From the NCBI GenBank assembly GCA_963765075.1, contig CAVXVA010000008.1, positions 1-64,000 on the forward strand: a DNA stretch of 64,000 bases, in the 5' to 3' direction. The first letter of the stretch is position 1; the number at the start of each line of letters is the position of its first letter. This document shows, one piece after another, positions 51,919 through 60,976 of this stretch. The position numbers were made by a program, and so were the translations under genes. Below the pieces are notes generated by a model. That model searched no databases, had not been told where the DNA came from, and was given only the letters and a program-made list of their open reading frames with translations. This stretch comes from JAENVU01 sp963765075 (GTDB lineage: Bacteria > Actinomycetota > Acidimicrobiia > IMCC26256 > JAENVU01).

Positions 51919-52104
51919 GTGAGTGACATCTTCGACAAGGCCAAGGGTTTGATCGCCGACAACGCCGACAAGGTCGATGACGTCGTCGACAAGGTGGCCG
52001 AGGTGGTTGACGACAAGACCGGCGGCAAGCACAAAGAGAAGATCGAGCAGGGCGCCGACAAGGCGAAGGACGCGCTCAAGAACCTCGCGGGTGACCAGAA
52101 GTAG
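51919..52104 (+). CDS. MT0933/Rv0909-like antitoxin family protein
   Basis: 61 residues from GTG 51919, ribosome site AGAGGAG upstream. An amphipathic Lys/Asp-rich helical protein: DIFDKAKGLIADNADKVDDV and GGKHKEKIEQGADKAKDAL. Matches the small helical family named after the M. tuberculosis antitoxin Rv0909. No toxin gene lies next to it, so toxin neutralisation is not supported here; many members are orphan and may be stress proteins. Confidence 0.8.
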   Translation: MSDIFDKAKGLIADNADKVDDVVDKVAEVVDDKTGGKHKEKIEQGADKAKDALKNLAGDQK

Positions 52105-52169
52105 AGGAAGTTCCGCAAGAACGCCGGCCTCGACACATGGCCTTAGGCAGCTCACGTGGTCGGGACCGC

Positions 52170-52922
52170 TTACCAGCGGTCCGACCAGGCCGCAGGCGGG
52201 GTGTGAGCGTCGCATGCGGAGCCCGACGTCATCGCGAACTTCGTGCCCCTCTCGATCGAGTCGCGGATGAAGAGACACTTCGAGCCGGTGCCGGCCGCGA
52301 GCACGATCTTGTGTGCGCTGATGGGGTTCACCGAGATGCTCGTCACCGAGGTGGGGTCGGTGGGTCCGTCGGTGAAGGACAGCGACGGCTCGGCCTCGGC
52401 CAGGGCGGCCGCCGAAGCAGACAGGTAGGTATCTGAATCCGTGTAGATGGCTTTAGCGTTGGTGAGGGCATTGCGCAGGTTCGACTGTGCGGCGCGGATC
52501 GGCCCGGCGATGCTCAGGACTGCGGCGAAGCGCTGAATCATCTTGGAATCAGGGCATTGCTTCCCGGCGAACGACGCGGTGGCCGCCATCGCGCGGTTGG
52601 CGGCGTCGTTCTGGCGGCGAGTGAGGCTCTTACGCCCGTGATCTCGGGCATGGGCGAATGAGTCGGCGACGGTCTTGACCGGCCCGCGGATGGCCTGGGG
52701 CGCGCCCGTCTCGAACTCGTCGAGCACCTTCGCAGCGTGGGGCTTCTTCAGCGCCGACGGTTGCTTCGCCGTGCGGAGCACTCCGAGGAGGTCGTCGAAG
52801 TTGCGACAGAACGTCCGGGCCGAACCATGGGGTCGCGCCGACAACGGGCCGGCCGCGCCGGCGGGCGCCGCCAGAGTGAGGCTGAGGGTCACGGTGCCAA
52901 CGAAGATCAGGATCCGACGCAT
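52170..52922 (-). CDS. Secreted protein of unknown function
   Basis: 250 residues from ATG 52922. Signal peptide LIFVGTVTLSLTLAAPAGAAG; the mature part is mostly helical (SARTFCRNFDDLLGVLRTAK to about residue 175). The C-terminus has KCLFIRDSIERGTKFAMTSG and CDAHTPPAAW, which resembles the ends of type IV pilin-like proteins in this group. The role is unknown. It follows the CAP-domain gene by 44 bases in the same direction. Confidence 0.8.
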   Translation of the reverse strand: MRRILIFVGTVTLSLTLAAPAGAAGPLSARPHGSARTFCRNFDDLLGVLRTAKQPSALKKPHAAKVLDEFETGAPQAIRGPVKTVADSFAHARDHGRKSLTRRQNDAANRAMAATASFAGKQCPDSKMIQRFAAVLSIAGPIRAAQSNLRNALTNAKAIYTDSDTYLSASAAALAEAEPSLSFTDGPTDPTSVTSISVNPISAHKIVLAAGTGSKCLFIRDSIERGTKFAMTSGSACDAHTPPAAWSDRW

Positions 52923-52966
52923 TGTGGGGTGTCGACGAGCGGTAGCAGTTCTTGAGCGAAACCTGC

Positions 52967-54130
52967 TCAGACCCGCACGGGGAAACCGTCGTTGCGCACC
53001 GCAAGGAACGTCCCGGCCTGGGCAACCACTGAACGCCACCGGTCAATGGGCTGATACGGCATCGGCGCCGGGGTCTTGGCCGAACCGAAACGGTGGAGCC
53101 CACCGAAGCCGTCGATGATCGCGTACCCCTTGCCGTCGGGCCAGACCGTGATGTCGCGGGCGATGTTCCAACCGAAGAACGACGTGCCGTAGTTCTTGGC
53201 CCCGCCCAAGGTCCAGACCCCGCCGAACCCATCGAGTTCGTAGAGCGCTCCGCTCGGTGTGTACGCGAGCGACTTCGCGATGTCCCAGCCGAGCCAGTAC
53301 GGCCCGCCCGACACCCGCGTCGCGGTGCCGAAGGCGTGGCGGCCACCGTACCCATCGAGCACGGTGAAGCCCTTCCCGTCGGGCGTGACCGCGATGCTCC
53401 TCGCGATGTCGTAGCCGAACCACGGTCCACCAACACCGGCGAGCGTGAAGAGTGCACTGCCGTAGCGATGCACACCACCGAGCCCGTCGAGGATGACGTA
53501 CCCGTTGCCGTCGGGCATGACCGCGATGTCACGAGCGATGTCGCCGGCGAAACGGGGCGAGCCGTAGGCCGGCGCGCCTTCGCGGGAGATGACGGTGCCG
53601 TTGCCGTTCATGATCCAGAACCCACCTTGGGCGCGTGCCGCGATCGCGCGACCACGAGCATCCAAGGCCAGCAAAGGACTCGGTCCGGGTGGCGGGTTGC
53701 CGTCCATGAAGACCTCGGCCACGTACATCTGGCCGCTGCGGTACGCCACGCCCACGCCGATCCAGCCGTACGCGCCGGTCATGTTCTGGTAGTGCGAGGG
53801 GGAGTTCACGAGCGCGGTGTGGATCGAGTCGACGCTCGGGCCGCGACCGATGTTCTCGGCAAGTGACCGCCAACCGACGGTGACGCCATCGGGAAGGTTC
53901 GAGTGACACAGACAGCCGGTGTCGGCCATGTGTTGGGCCCAGGCCTGGGCCTTGGCAGTCAGCACGGAGTGGGGCGAGAGGCCACCCTGGCCGCGCGAGG
54001 CGCGCAAGGCATTGATGCGGTTGGTGAAGTCGGCCTCCGCGCCCGGATCCGCCGCGTGCGCGGTCTGGACGAGGGGCCCAACGGCCGTCGCACTCATGAT
54101 CAGCATGAGTGCCGCGAGAACACGTCGCAT
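52967..54130 (-). CDS. Secreted CAP/SCP-domain protein with beta-propeller-like repeats
   Basis: 387 residues. Signal peptide (LAALMLIMSATAVGPLVQTAHA), CAP domain (about 30-150; FTNRINALRASRGQGGLSP, AQAWAQHMADTGCLCHS, VGWRSLAENIGRG, YGWIGVGVAYRSGQMYVAEV), then at least five repeats of about 40 residues with IARDIAVMPDGNGYVILDG and DGFGGLHRFGSA, forming a propeller-like C-terminus. An extracellular protein; the repeats may bind carbohydrates or the cell wall. Confidence 0.88.
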   Translation of the reverse strand: MRRVLAALMLIMSATAVGPLVQTAHAADPGAEADFTNRINALRASRGQGGLSPHSVLTAKAQAWAQHMADTGCLCHSNLPDGVTVGWRSLAENIGRGPSVDSIHTALVNSPSHYQNMTGAYGWIGVGVAYRSGQMYVAEVFMDGNPPPGPSPLLALDARGRAIAARAQGGFWIMNGNGTVISREGAPAYGSPRFAGDIARDIAVMPDGNGYVILDGLGGVHRYGSALFTLAGVGGPWFGYDIARSIAVTPDGKGFTVLDGYGGRHAFGTATRVSGGPYWLGWDIAKSLAYTPSGALYELDGFGGVWTLGGAKNYGTSFFGWNIARDITVWPDGKGYAIIDGFGGLHRFGSAKTPAPMPYQPIDRWRSVVAQAGTFLAVRNDGFPVRV

Positions 54131-54338
54131 TGCGAATTTCCCTTTCGGTGCCGAGCTATTGCAGGTGCTGGCATCTCACCGCACTCTGAATGGATCGGCA
54201 TCCGGCCAGGATTCTTGAATCGGCCGTGGATCGGAGCCCCCGACGTTGCTCCCGCAGGACGAACTCGCTCCCTGCGTGTGGACACTCCGAGGTACGGCGG
54301 CCAGAATCACCGGCCGCTCCCTCGGCGCGAACGCTCGC

Positions 54339-54396
54339 GACCTTGGAATCGAGTTGGAGAGCCCATCGACCCTGGAATCGAGTTGGAGAGCGCATG
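54339..54396 (+). repeat. 29-bp tandem duplication over the metallopeptidase start
   Basis: GACCTTGGAATCGAGTTGGA... (54339-54367) is repeated as GACCCTGGAATCGAGTTGGA... (54368-54396), 27 of 29 bases equal. The second copy ends in the ATG of the metallopeptidase and carries its ribosome site (TTGGAGAG). The first copy has the same site followed by CCCATC, with no start codon. Confidence 0.85.
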
Positions 54397-55344
54397 AAGT
54401 TCCGCAAGGGTGCCGATCTCGACACCGGCCAAGTCGACGACGAGCGCGGGGCCGGCGGGTCGGCCGGGGGTCTCGGCGGCATGTTGGGTGGCTCGGGATC
54501 GGGCGGCCTCGACGATGTGCTGACTGGCGCCCTCGGTGGTGGCGGGCGTGGTGGCCGGGGCAAGACGTTGGGCGGCGGAGGGATCATCGGCGTGCTCGTC
54601 CTGGTCGCGATCGTCTTCTTCGCGAACCGAGGAGGTGGCGGCGGATCGACGAACGCGCCGCGAGTGGCGGGCGACAACACCGACATCGCGCAGAACTGCC
54701 GGACGGGTGCCGACGCGAATCAGCGCCAGGACTGTCGTCTCGTGGGCGTGGTCAACTCGGTGCAGAAGTACTGGCGAGGAACGATCAACGGCTACACCGA
54801 TACCAGGACGGTCCTGTTCACGGGCCAGACCAACACGGCGTGCGGTGCGGCGTCGTCCGCCTCCGGGCCCTTCTACTGCCCGGGCGACCAGCTCGTGTAC
54901 ATCGACCTCGGATTCTTCGACGACCTCTCGAGCCGGTTCGGCGCGAAGGGCGGTCCGTTCGCCGAGGCGTACGTGCTCGCGCACGAGTACGGCCACTACG
55001 TTCAAGATCTGCTCGGTACCAACGCTCGGGTCGGTGACGATCGCGAGGGTCCGAAGTCGGCGTCGGTGCGGCTCGAACTCCAAGCCGATTGCTACGCGGG
55101 GGTGTGGGCCGCCAACGCGATCGACACCGGCTTCATCGAACAGTTGAGCGACCAGGACATCGCCGACGGTCTCGACGCGGCGGCGGCCGTCGGCGACGAT
55201 CGGATTCAGCAATCGGCGACGGGCGCGGTGAACAAGGAGTCGTGGACTCACGGGTCGGCCACTCAGCGCCAGAAGTGGTTCTCCATCGGATTCCGAACCG
55301 GAAACCCGCAACGCTGCGACACCTTCGCACCCGACGCGCTCTGA
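54394..55344 (+). CDS. Neutral zinc metallopeptidase (YpfJ-like)
   Basis: 316 residues from ATG 54394. Gly-rich N-terminus, one membrane helix (IIGVLVLVAIVFFAN, about 64-78), then a periplasmic domain with VYIDLGFFDDL and the zinc motif HEYGH (197-201), a downstream ELQADCYAGVWA block with the third ligand, and EQLSDQDIADGLDAA. Matches the putative neutral zinc metallopeptidase family; natural substrate unknown. Confidence 0.92.
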   Translation: MKFRKGADLDTGQVDDERGAGGSAGGLGGMLGGSGSGGLDDVLTGALGGGGRGGRGKTLGGGGIIGVLVLVAIVFFANRGGGGGSTNAPRVAGDNTDIAQNCRTGADANQRQDCRLVGVVNSVQKYWRGTINGYTDTRTVLFTGQTNTACGAASSASGPFYCPGDQLVYIDLGFFDDLSSRFGAKGGPFAEAYVLAHEYGHYVQDLLGTNARVGDDREGPKSASVRLELQADCYAGVWAANAIDTGFIEQLSDQDIADGLDAAAAVGDDRIQQSATGAVNKESWTHGSATQRQKWFSIGFRTGNPQRCDTFAPDAL

Positions 55345-55384
55345 CCCTGCGCTCTGACCTGTGATCCGGGCGGTGGGCGTCGGT

Positions 55385-55702
55385 TCACATGATGACGACG
55401 AGGCGAACGTCGGTGACGGAACCGTCGCGCAGGTCTTCGGCCGCGCGTACGGGTTTCTTCACGGGGAGTACGTAGGTCCGTTTCGCCCGATCCGGGAACA
55501 CCGAGGTGCGCCAGGTGGTCGCGCCGATGGTCACCTCGACCCGCACACTGCCGAACCCACCGGCCTGCCCGCCATGACGGGCCTCGATGTCGTCGGCGAC
55601 GGGTTCGGGCAGGCTCAGAAAGTGCCAGGCCGCATCACCGTCGTGCTCCCAGATCGTGGCTGAGAATTCGTAGGAATCGGTCTCCGGGTCGAGCGGCGCC
55701 AC
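55385..55702 (-). CDS. DUF1905 domain-containing protein
   Basis: 105 residues from a GTG at 55702. Typical DUF1905 pattern: YEFSATIWEHDGDAAWHFLS, SVRVEVTIGATTWRTSVFPD and TYVLPVKKPVRAAEDLRDG. A small beta-barrel of unknown function. It is divergent from the acyl-CoA dehydrogenase gene (91-bp gap). Confidence 0.87.
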   Translation of the reverse strand: MAPLDPETDSYEFSATIWEHDGDAAWHFLSLPEPVADDIEARHGGQAGGFGSVRVEVTIGATTWRTSVFPDRAKRTYVLPVKKPVRAAEDLRDGSVTDVRLVVIM

Positions 55703-55793
55703 CGTGCCAGTGTGGCAGGCCGCCGTCGCGCGAGAACGCGTTCTCGTTGGCTTGGCTACAGTCCCCAGGCCACTTCCGGATCAGGGGACGCTC

Positions 55794-56972
55794 ATGTACA
55801 TCGGTCTGACTCCCGAGCTGCAAAGCCTGCGCGACGAACTGCGTGACTACTACGCGCAGTTACTCACGCCCCAGGTCGAGGACGAGCTTTCCCACAGCGA
55901 AGGCGTGGGGCCCGTGGCCCGCGGCATCTGGAAGCAGATGGCCGCCGACGGTTGGGCCGGCATCGGCTGGCCCAAGGAGTACGGCGGTCAGGGCCGCACC
56001 GAGATCGAGCAGTTCATCTTCTTCGACGAGTCGATGCGAGCCGGTGCGCCGGTGCCGATGCTCACGATCAACTCGGTCGCCCCGACGATCATGAAGTACG
56101 GCACGCAAGCGCAGAAGGATTTCTTCCTTCCGAAGATCCTCGCCGGTGAGATCCACTTCTGCATCGGCTACACCGAGCCCGATTCCGGCACCGACCTCGC
56201 GTCGTTGCGCACCAAGGCCGAGCGTGACGGCGACGAGTACGTGATCAACGGGCAGAAGATCTTCACCAGTCTTGCGACCGATGCCGACTACGTCTGGCTG
56301 GCGGTCCGCACGGATCCCAACGTGAAGAAGCACAAGGGCATCTCGATGATCATCGTCCCGACCGACACGCCGGGATTCAAGGCCGAGCCGATCTCCAACA
56401 TGGGTGGCTTCAACACCAACGCCACGTTCTACGAAGACGTGCGCGTGCCGGTGACCAACCTCGTCGGCGAAGAGAACCAAGGCTGGAGCCTCATCACCAA
56501 CCAGCTCAACCACGAGCGGGTCACGCTGTGCGCGAGCGGGATCGTGGAGCGCCAACTCGAAGACGTGATCGACTGGGCGAAGCTCACGATGCTGGCCGAC
56601 GGTCGGCGGGTCATCGATCAGGAGTGGGTGCAACTCAACATCGCCCGCGTCCACGCGCGGCTCGACTATCTGCGCCTCGCCAACTGGAAGATCGCCGACG
56701 GCGCCACCCGTGGCGACCCGCTCAACCCGGCCGCGGCATCGGCGATCAAGGTGTTCGGCACCGAGTTCTACCTCGAAGCGTTCCGGCTGCTGATGGAGAT
56801 CTTCGGACCTGTTGCCGCGGTCAAGGGCAACTCGCCGGAGTCGGTGCTACGGGGCCGGCTCGAAGCCCGCACCCGAAGCATGCACATCCTCACCTTCGGC
56901 GGGGGCACCAACGAGATGCAACGGGACCTCATCGCGATCTTCGGTCTGGGCATGCCCGGATCGCCCCGCTGA
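55794..56972 (+). CDS. Acyl-CoA dehydrogenase family protein
   Basis: 392 residues from ATG 55794. FAD and substrate motifs: CIGYTEPDSGTDLASLRTKA, GQKIFTSLATDADYVWLAVR and the C-terminal TFGGGTNEMQRDLIA; the catalytic Glu would be in the helical C-terminal half. Members close to this type act on bulky side chains such as steroid-derived CoA esters in actinobacteria (FadE/IpdE-like), forming heteromers with a second, shorter subunit like the next gene; that is inference. Confidence 0.93.
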   Translation: MYIGLTPELQSLRDELRDYYAQLLTPQVEDELSHSEGVGPVARGIWKQMAADGWAGIGWPKEYGGQGRTEIEQFIFFDESMRAGAPVPMLTINSVAPTIMKYGTQAQKDFFLPKILAGEIHFCIGYTEPDSGTDLASLRTKAERDGDEYVINGQKIFTSLATDADYVWLAVRTDPNVKKHKGISMIIVPTDTPGFKAEPISNMGGFNTNATFYEDVRVPVTNLVGEENQGWSLITNQLNHERVTLCASGIVERQLEDVIDWAKLTMLADGRRVIDQEWVQLNIARVHARLDYLRLANWKIADGATRGDPLNPAAASAIKVFGTEFYLEAFRLLMEIFGPVAAVKGNSPESVLRGRLEARTRSMHILTFGGGTNEMQRDLIAIFGLGMPGSPR

Positions 56973-57036
56973 GCCCCGCCGACGACTGACGCGACGAACC
57001 GACGCGCCGACCCGACGTAGAGACAGGACACCGACG

Positions 57037-58143
57037 ATGGACTTCACCCTCACCGACGAGCAAGAAGAGTTGCGAGGCCTGGCCCGCCAGATCCTGACCG
57101 ACCGCACCACGTTGGGCGGTCTGCGCGCGTTCGACGAGAGCACCGACTGGTTCGACCGCGACACGTGGGCCGAGTTCGCGAAGGCGAACCTGCTCGGCGC
57201 GGCGCTCCCCGAAGCGGTGGGTGGTCTCGGGTTCGGCTTTCTCGAAACCTGTCTGATCCTGGAGGAGCAGGGTCGGGCGGTCACGCCGATGCCGCTGCTC
57301 CACACGCTGGTCTCGTGTGCGGCGACGGTGGCGAAGTACGGCAACGACGAGCAGCGGGCCGGCATCGCTCCGATCGTCGCCGGAGAGATGGTGGTCACCG
57401 CGGCGTTCAGCGAACTCGGTACCTCGCCCTACGAGCCCATGACGAGTGCGACGCCGCAAGGGTCGGAGTGGCGGCTCGAAGGCAAGAAGGTGTGCGTGCC
57501 GATGGCTCACCTCTGCGACCGGGTGCTCGTGCCGGCGCGCGTCGGCGACGACATCGGCATGTTCTTCGTGAAGGTCGATCAGCCCGGTGTGAGCCTGGAA
57601 CGCCAGGACACCACGAACCACGAGCCGCAGTTCGTCATGCATCTCGACGGCGCGACCGTCGAGGACGCGTACCGGATCGGTGAACTCGCGCTGGGCCGCG
57701 AGATCCTGCGGTTCGCGGTGCAGCACACCATCGTCGGCATCTGCGCCATCGTCACCGGTGCCTGCCAAGAGGCCCTACGCATCACCGCCGAGTACACCAC
57801 CGAGCGCAAGCAGTTCGATCGGGCGATCGGCACCTTCCAGGCCGTCGGCCAGCGTCTCGCCGACGCGTACATCGACACGCAAGCCATCGAACTCACGATG
57901 CTGCAGGCCGCGACCAAGCTTGTCGCGGGTGAAGACGCGGCCATGGAAGTCGCAACGGCGAAGTTCTGGGCGTCCGAAGCCGGGAGCCGAGTGGGTCACG
58001 CCGCGCTGCATGTGCACGGCGGGATCTGTATCGACCTCGACTACCCGATTCACCGCTACTTCCAGTGGATCAAGCAGCTCGAGTTCACCCTGGGTTCCGA
58101 GACCGAGCAACTCCGCGACCTCGGCCGCCTCATCGCGTCCTGA
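57037..58143 (+). CDS. Acyl-CoA dehydrogenase family protein (probable partner subunit)
   Basis: 368 residues from ATG 57037, 64 bases after the previous gene. MDFTLTDEQEELRGLARQIL, then VTAAFSELGTSPY replaces the usual TEPxAGSD FAD-binding segment, and YTTERKQFDRAIGTFQAVGQ and LHVHGGICIDLDYPIHRYF are typical C-terminal motifs. The degenerate FAD region suggests a non-catalytic or cofactor-sharing subunit of a heteromeric dehydrogenase with the upstream protein. Confidence 0.9.
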   Translation: MDFTLTDEQEELRGLARQILTDRTTLGGLRAFDESTDWFDRDTWAEFAKANLLGAALPEAVGGLGFGFLETCLILEEQGRAVTPMPLLHTLVSCAATVAKYGNDEQRAGIAPIVAGEMVVTAAFSELGTSPYEPMTSATPQGSEWRLEGKKVCVPMAHLCDRVLVPARVGDDIGMFFVKVDQPGVSLERQDTTNHEPQFVMHLDGATVEDAYRIGELALGREILRFAVQHTIVGICAIVTGACQEALRITAEYTTERKQFDRAIGTFQAVGQRLADAYIDTQAIELTMLQAATKLVAGEDAAMEVATAKFWASEAGSRVGHAALHVHGGICIDLDYPIHRYFQWIKQLEFTLGSETEQLRDLGRLIAS

Positions 58144-58156
58144 TCCGCTCTTGGCC

Positions 58157-59249
58157 CTACGGGCCGGGCCGCTCGGGGATTCCCGAGGCGCCGGATTCGG
58201 CGAGGGCGGTGAGGGCGCGAGACGCCGTCTCGACGGCCGCGGTCTCACCGCACACCATCACGTACTCGGTGTTGCGCAGATGGGACACCTTGCCAACGCG
58301 CCCGCCCCCCGGACCGTGGATGCCGATCTGCGCGCCGACGTAGCGCTTCGAGTCGAATCCGAACATCTCGACCGCTCCCCGCGTGCGACCCATCGCGATC
58401 AACTCGTCGATCTCGATCCAGGACTCGTCGTTGTACGAGATGACCAGGACGCGCGCGTCCACCCCGTCGACACACTCGCGCAGCGCCTCGGGCATCAGTC
58501 GCCGCCGGTTGAACGCGCTGGTCGAGCGCGCGGTCGCTGAGCTCGAGTCGTTTGCGGGCCACTCCGTAGGGCTCGGGCGCGTCCCACGCCACGAGGGTTT
58601 CCCACACGTGGTAGTTGGCCTCGTACCGGTGTTGGTTGTACGGCGGGTCGAGGTACGCGAAGTCGAACGCGCCGAGGGTCGGGACCAGCTCGACGGCATC
58701 GCCGCGTACCGCGTGCCCGGGACCGTCGAGCAGGTCGGGAGCGCGCAGGGTCAACCGTTGGTGGGCCCGCGGGGCCCATTCCTTCAGGTACGCCATCTGC
58801 ACCCCGGTCGTGGAGTCGACCCGGTCGGCGGCCTCGATGAGGCTCGTGAGCAGGATCGGATAGTGCGGGTGATCGCGCCGGGCGTCGATGGCATCTCGGA
58901 TCGCGTCGATACGGGCACCGTTCTCGGGTCGGAAGAAGCGAGCGTCCTCGCAGAAGGTCTTCGTCACGTAGCCCGGTTCGGGCGGGAGCGAATCGAGCGC
59001 GGCGAGTTCGGCGTCGAGCGCGTCACGGTCGATGGTGCGAGCGTCGGTGGCGATCGCCGACTGGCCGAACACGTGGGCGTAGCGGGCCCGGTCGACAGCA
59101 GTGACGAGACCGCCACGGCGTTTGAGTTCCTGCGCGACCCGCGTGGTTCCGGTGAAGAGATCGAGCGCGCGGCCACCACCGGTCACCGAGAAGAGTGTGC
59201 CCAACACTCCGACGAGGCGTCGCTTGGACCCCAGATACTTGATCGGCAC
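58157..59249 (-). CDS. D12-class DNA adenine N6-methyltransferase, single frameshift
   Basis: ATG 59249. SAM motif ALDLFTGTTRVAQEL follows the MPIKYLGSKRRLVG start; the catalytic DPPY is in FDFAYLDPPYNQHRYEANY. The frame is true through RKRLELSDRA; one extra or missing base near 58530 moves it to STSAFNRRRLMPEALRECVD and SYNDESWIEIDELIAM, ending at 58157. About 360 residues after correction. Methylates adenine in DNA. No restriction enzyme gene is next to it, so it is either solitary (regulatory) or part of a protective system. Tail sequences (TEYVMVCGE) look intact. Confidence 0.82.
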
Positions 59250-59293
59250 GCGTCGACGACGGTAGTGGCCCGTCCCACCTAGCCTGCGCGTTC

Positions 59294-60883
59294 ATGACGC
59301 AGCCGGTGTACGACCCGAAGCAGTGGTGGGTGGGCGAGGTCCTCTACCAGGCCTACCCCCGTTCGTTCATGGACAGCGACGGTGACGGCGTCGGCGACCT
59401 CCGCGGAGTCATCGACCGCCTCGACCATCTCGCCGGGCTCGGGATCCGAGGATTGTGGTTGAGCCCGATCACCGTCTCGCCCAACGCCGACTTCGGCTAC
59501 GACGTGGCCGACTACTACGACATCGATCCGAGCCTCGGCACGCTGCGGGATCTCGATGCGCTGGTGAAGGCAGCCGACGCCCGCGGCATCGGCATCATCA
59601 TGGATCTCGTCCCGAACCACACGAGCATCGAGCATCCGTGGTTCGAAGCGTCTCGATCCGCTCGCGACCACCCCAAGCGGGACTGGTACGTCTGGGCCGA
59701 TCCGGCGCCCGATGGGGGACCGCCCAACAACTGGGTGAGCGTGTTCGGAGGTCCGGCCTGGACCCTCGACGAGCCGACCGGCCAGTACTACCTCCACAAC
59801 TTCCTCGACATGCAACCCGACCTCAACTGGTGGAACGAGGAGGTACGCGAGCAGTTCGATCGGATCTTCCGGTATTGGTTCGATGCCGGGGTGTCGGGGT
59901 TCCGCATCGACGTGGCCCACATGGTGATCAAGGATCGGGACCTGCGCGACAACCCGCCGGCCACCGATGCCGATTCGGCGATGGCCCAGATCCGCGGCCA
60001 GGTGCAGGAGTACAACTCGAACCGTCCGGAAGTACACGAGGTCCATCGGCGGTGGCGGGAGCTCGCCGACTCCTACGATCCTCCGAGACTCCTCATTGGC
60101 GAGACCTTCGTGGAGCAACTCGACGATCTCTTTCCCTTCTTCGGCGAGGGCGACGAACTCCACCTCGACTTCAACATTCCGTTCGCACACGCCCCGTTCG
60201 CCGCCGAGGCGCTGGCCGACATGATCGACCGTACCGAGACAGCGATGCCCGCGGCCGGGACGCCGGTGTGGACCGGAAGCAACCACGACATCTCGCGGTT
60301 CCCGACCCGGTGGGCCGGTGGTGACCCCGATCGTGCCCGCGCCGCACTGATGATGTTGCTCACCTTGCGCGGCACGACCGTCCTCTACGAGGGCGACGAG
60401 ATCGGCATGGTCGACACCGATGTCCCCCGTGAGGAGTTGGTGGACCCCGTCGGCATCCGGTTCTATCCCTATGCGGGACGCGATCCCGTGCGGACCCCGA
60501 TGCAATGGGCCAACGAACCGGGTGGTGGATTCACGACGCCGGCGGCGGAGCCGTGGCTGCGGTTTGGCGACCTGACCTGCAACGTGGCCGATCAGGACGG
60601 CGATCCCGATTCGATGTTGTCGCTCACACGCGATCTCATCGCCCTCCGGCACTCCACCCCGGACCTGCGTCTCGGCGCGTGGACTCGCATCGACGCGCCG
60701 GCCGACGTACTGGCCTACCGCCGCGGTGACGCGACCCTGGTCGTGCTGAACCTCGGCGACACTCCGGCGGTGGTGTCGGGCGTGGACGGGTCGATCGTCA
60801 TCGGTACGAACCGCGCCCGCGACGGAGAGGCCGTCACCGGTTCGATCACCCTCACCCCCGCCGAAGGCGCCGTCCTCGCCTGA
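59294..60883 (+). CDS. GH13 alpha-glucosidase
   Basis: 529 residues. WWVGEVLYQAYPRSFMDSDG, nucleophile Asp206 in SGFRIDVAHM, acid Glu270 in LLIGET and Asp332 in GSNHDISRF form the complete GH13 catalytic set; MDLVPNHTS is region I. The architecture and length fit oligo-1,6-/alpha-glucosidases of subfamily 17/30. Cytoplasmic, splitting short alpha-glucosides. Ends at a strong bidirectional hairpin shared with the PHP gene. Confidence 0.94.
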   Translation: MTQPVYDPKQWWVGEVLYQAYPRSFMDSDGDGVGDLRGVIDRLDHLAGLGIRGLWLSPITVSPNADFGYDVADYYDIDPSLGTLRDLDALVKAADARGIGIIMDLVPNHTSIEHPWFEASRSARDHPKRDWYVWADPAPDGGPPNNWVSVFGGPAWTLDEPTGQYYLHNFLDMQPDLNWWNEEVREQFDRIFRYWFDAGVSGFRIDVAHMVIKDRDLRDNPPATDADSAMAQIRGQVQEYNSNRPEVHEVHRRWRELADSYDPPRLLIGETFVEQLDDLFPFFGEGDELHLDFNIPFAHAPFAAEALADMIDRTETAMPAAGTPVWTGSNHDISRFPTRWAGGDPDRARAALMMLLTLRGTTVLYEGDEIGMVDTDVPREELVDPVGIRFYPYAGRDPVRTPMQWANEPGGGFTTPAAEPWLRFGDLTCNVADQDGDPDSMLSLTRDLIALRHSTPDLRLGAWTRIDAPADVLAYRRGDATLVVLNLGDTPAVVSGVDGSIVIGTNRARDGEAVTGSITLTPAEGAVLA

Positions 60884-60911
60884 TCAGGTGACCCAACCAC
60901 CCTCTACCGCG

Positions 60912-60959
60912 ACTTTTTGTCTGTAGGGGGGTGAATGCACCCCCCTACAGACAAAAAGT
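60912..60959. terminator. Bidirectional terminator: 22-bp perfect inverted repeat
   Basis: The arms 60912-60933 and 60938-60959 are perfectly complementary (22 bp) around the loop AATG. The stem contains T5 and A5 tracts and G6/C6 runs. It lies between two converging genes (29 bases after the glucosidase stop, 17 bases before the PHP gene stop), the classic place for a bidirectional terminator. Confidence 0.88.
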
Positions 60960-60976
60960 GGGGTTGGGGCGGTGGT

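Noticed and set aside
51919..52104. Toxin-antitoxin module
   Set aside because: Only the antitoxin-family protein is present; neighbours are a redoxin and a secreted protein, neither toxin-like.
48175..54393. Genomic island with att sites at tRNA-Ser
   Set aside because: No integrase gene and no direct repeat of the tRNA 3' end found downstream; only the position and accessory content are suggestive.
58157..59249. Restriction-modification system
   Set aside because: Only the methylase is present; neighbours are an acyl-CoA dehydrogenase and a glucosidase with no nuclease.
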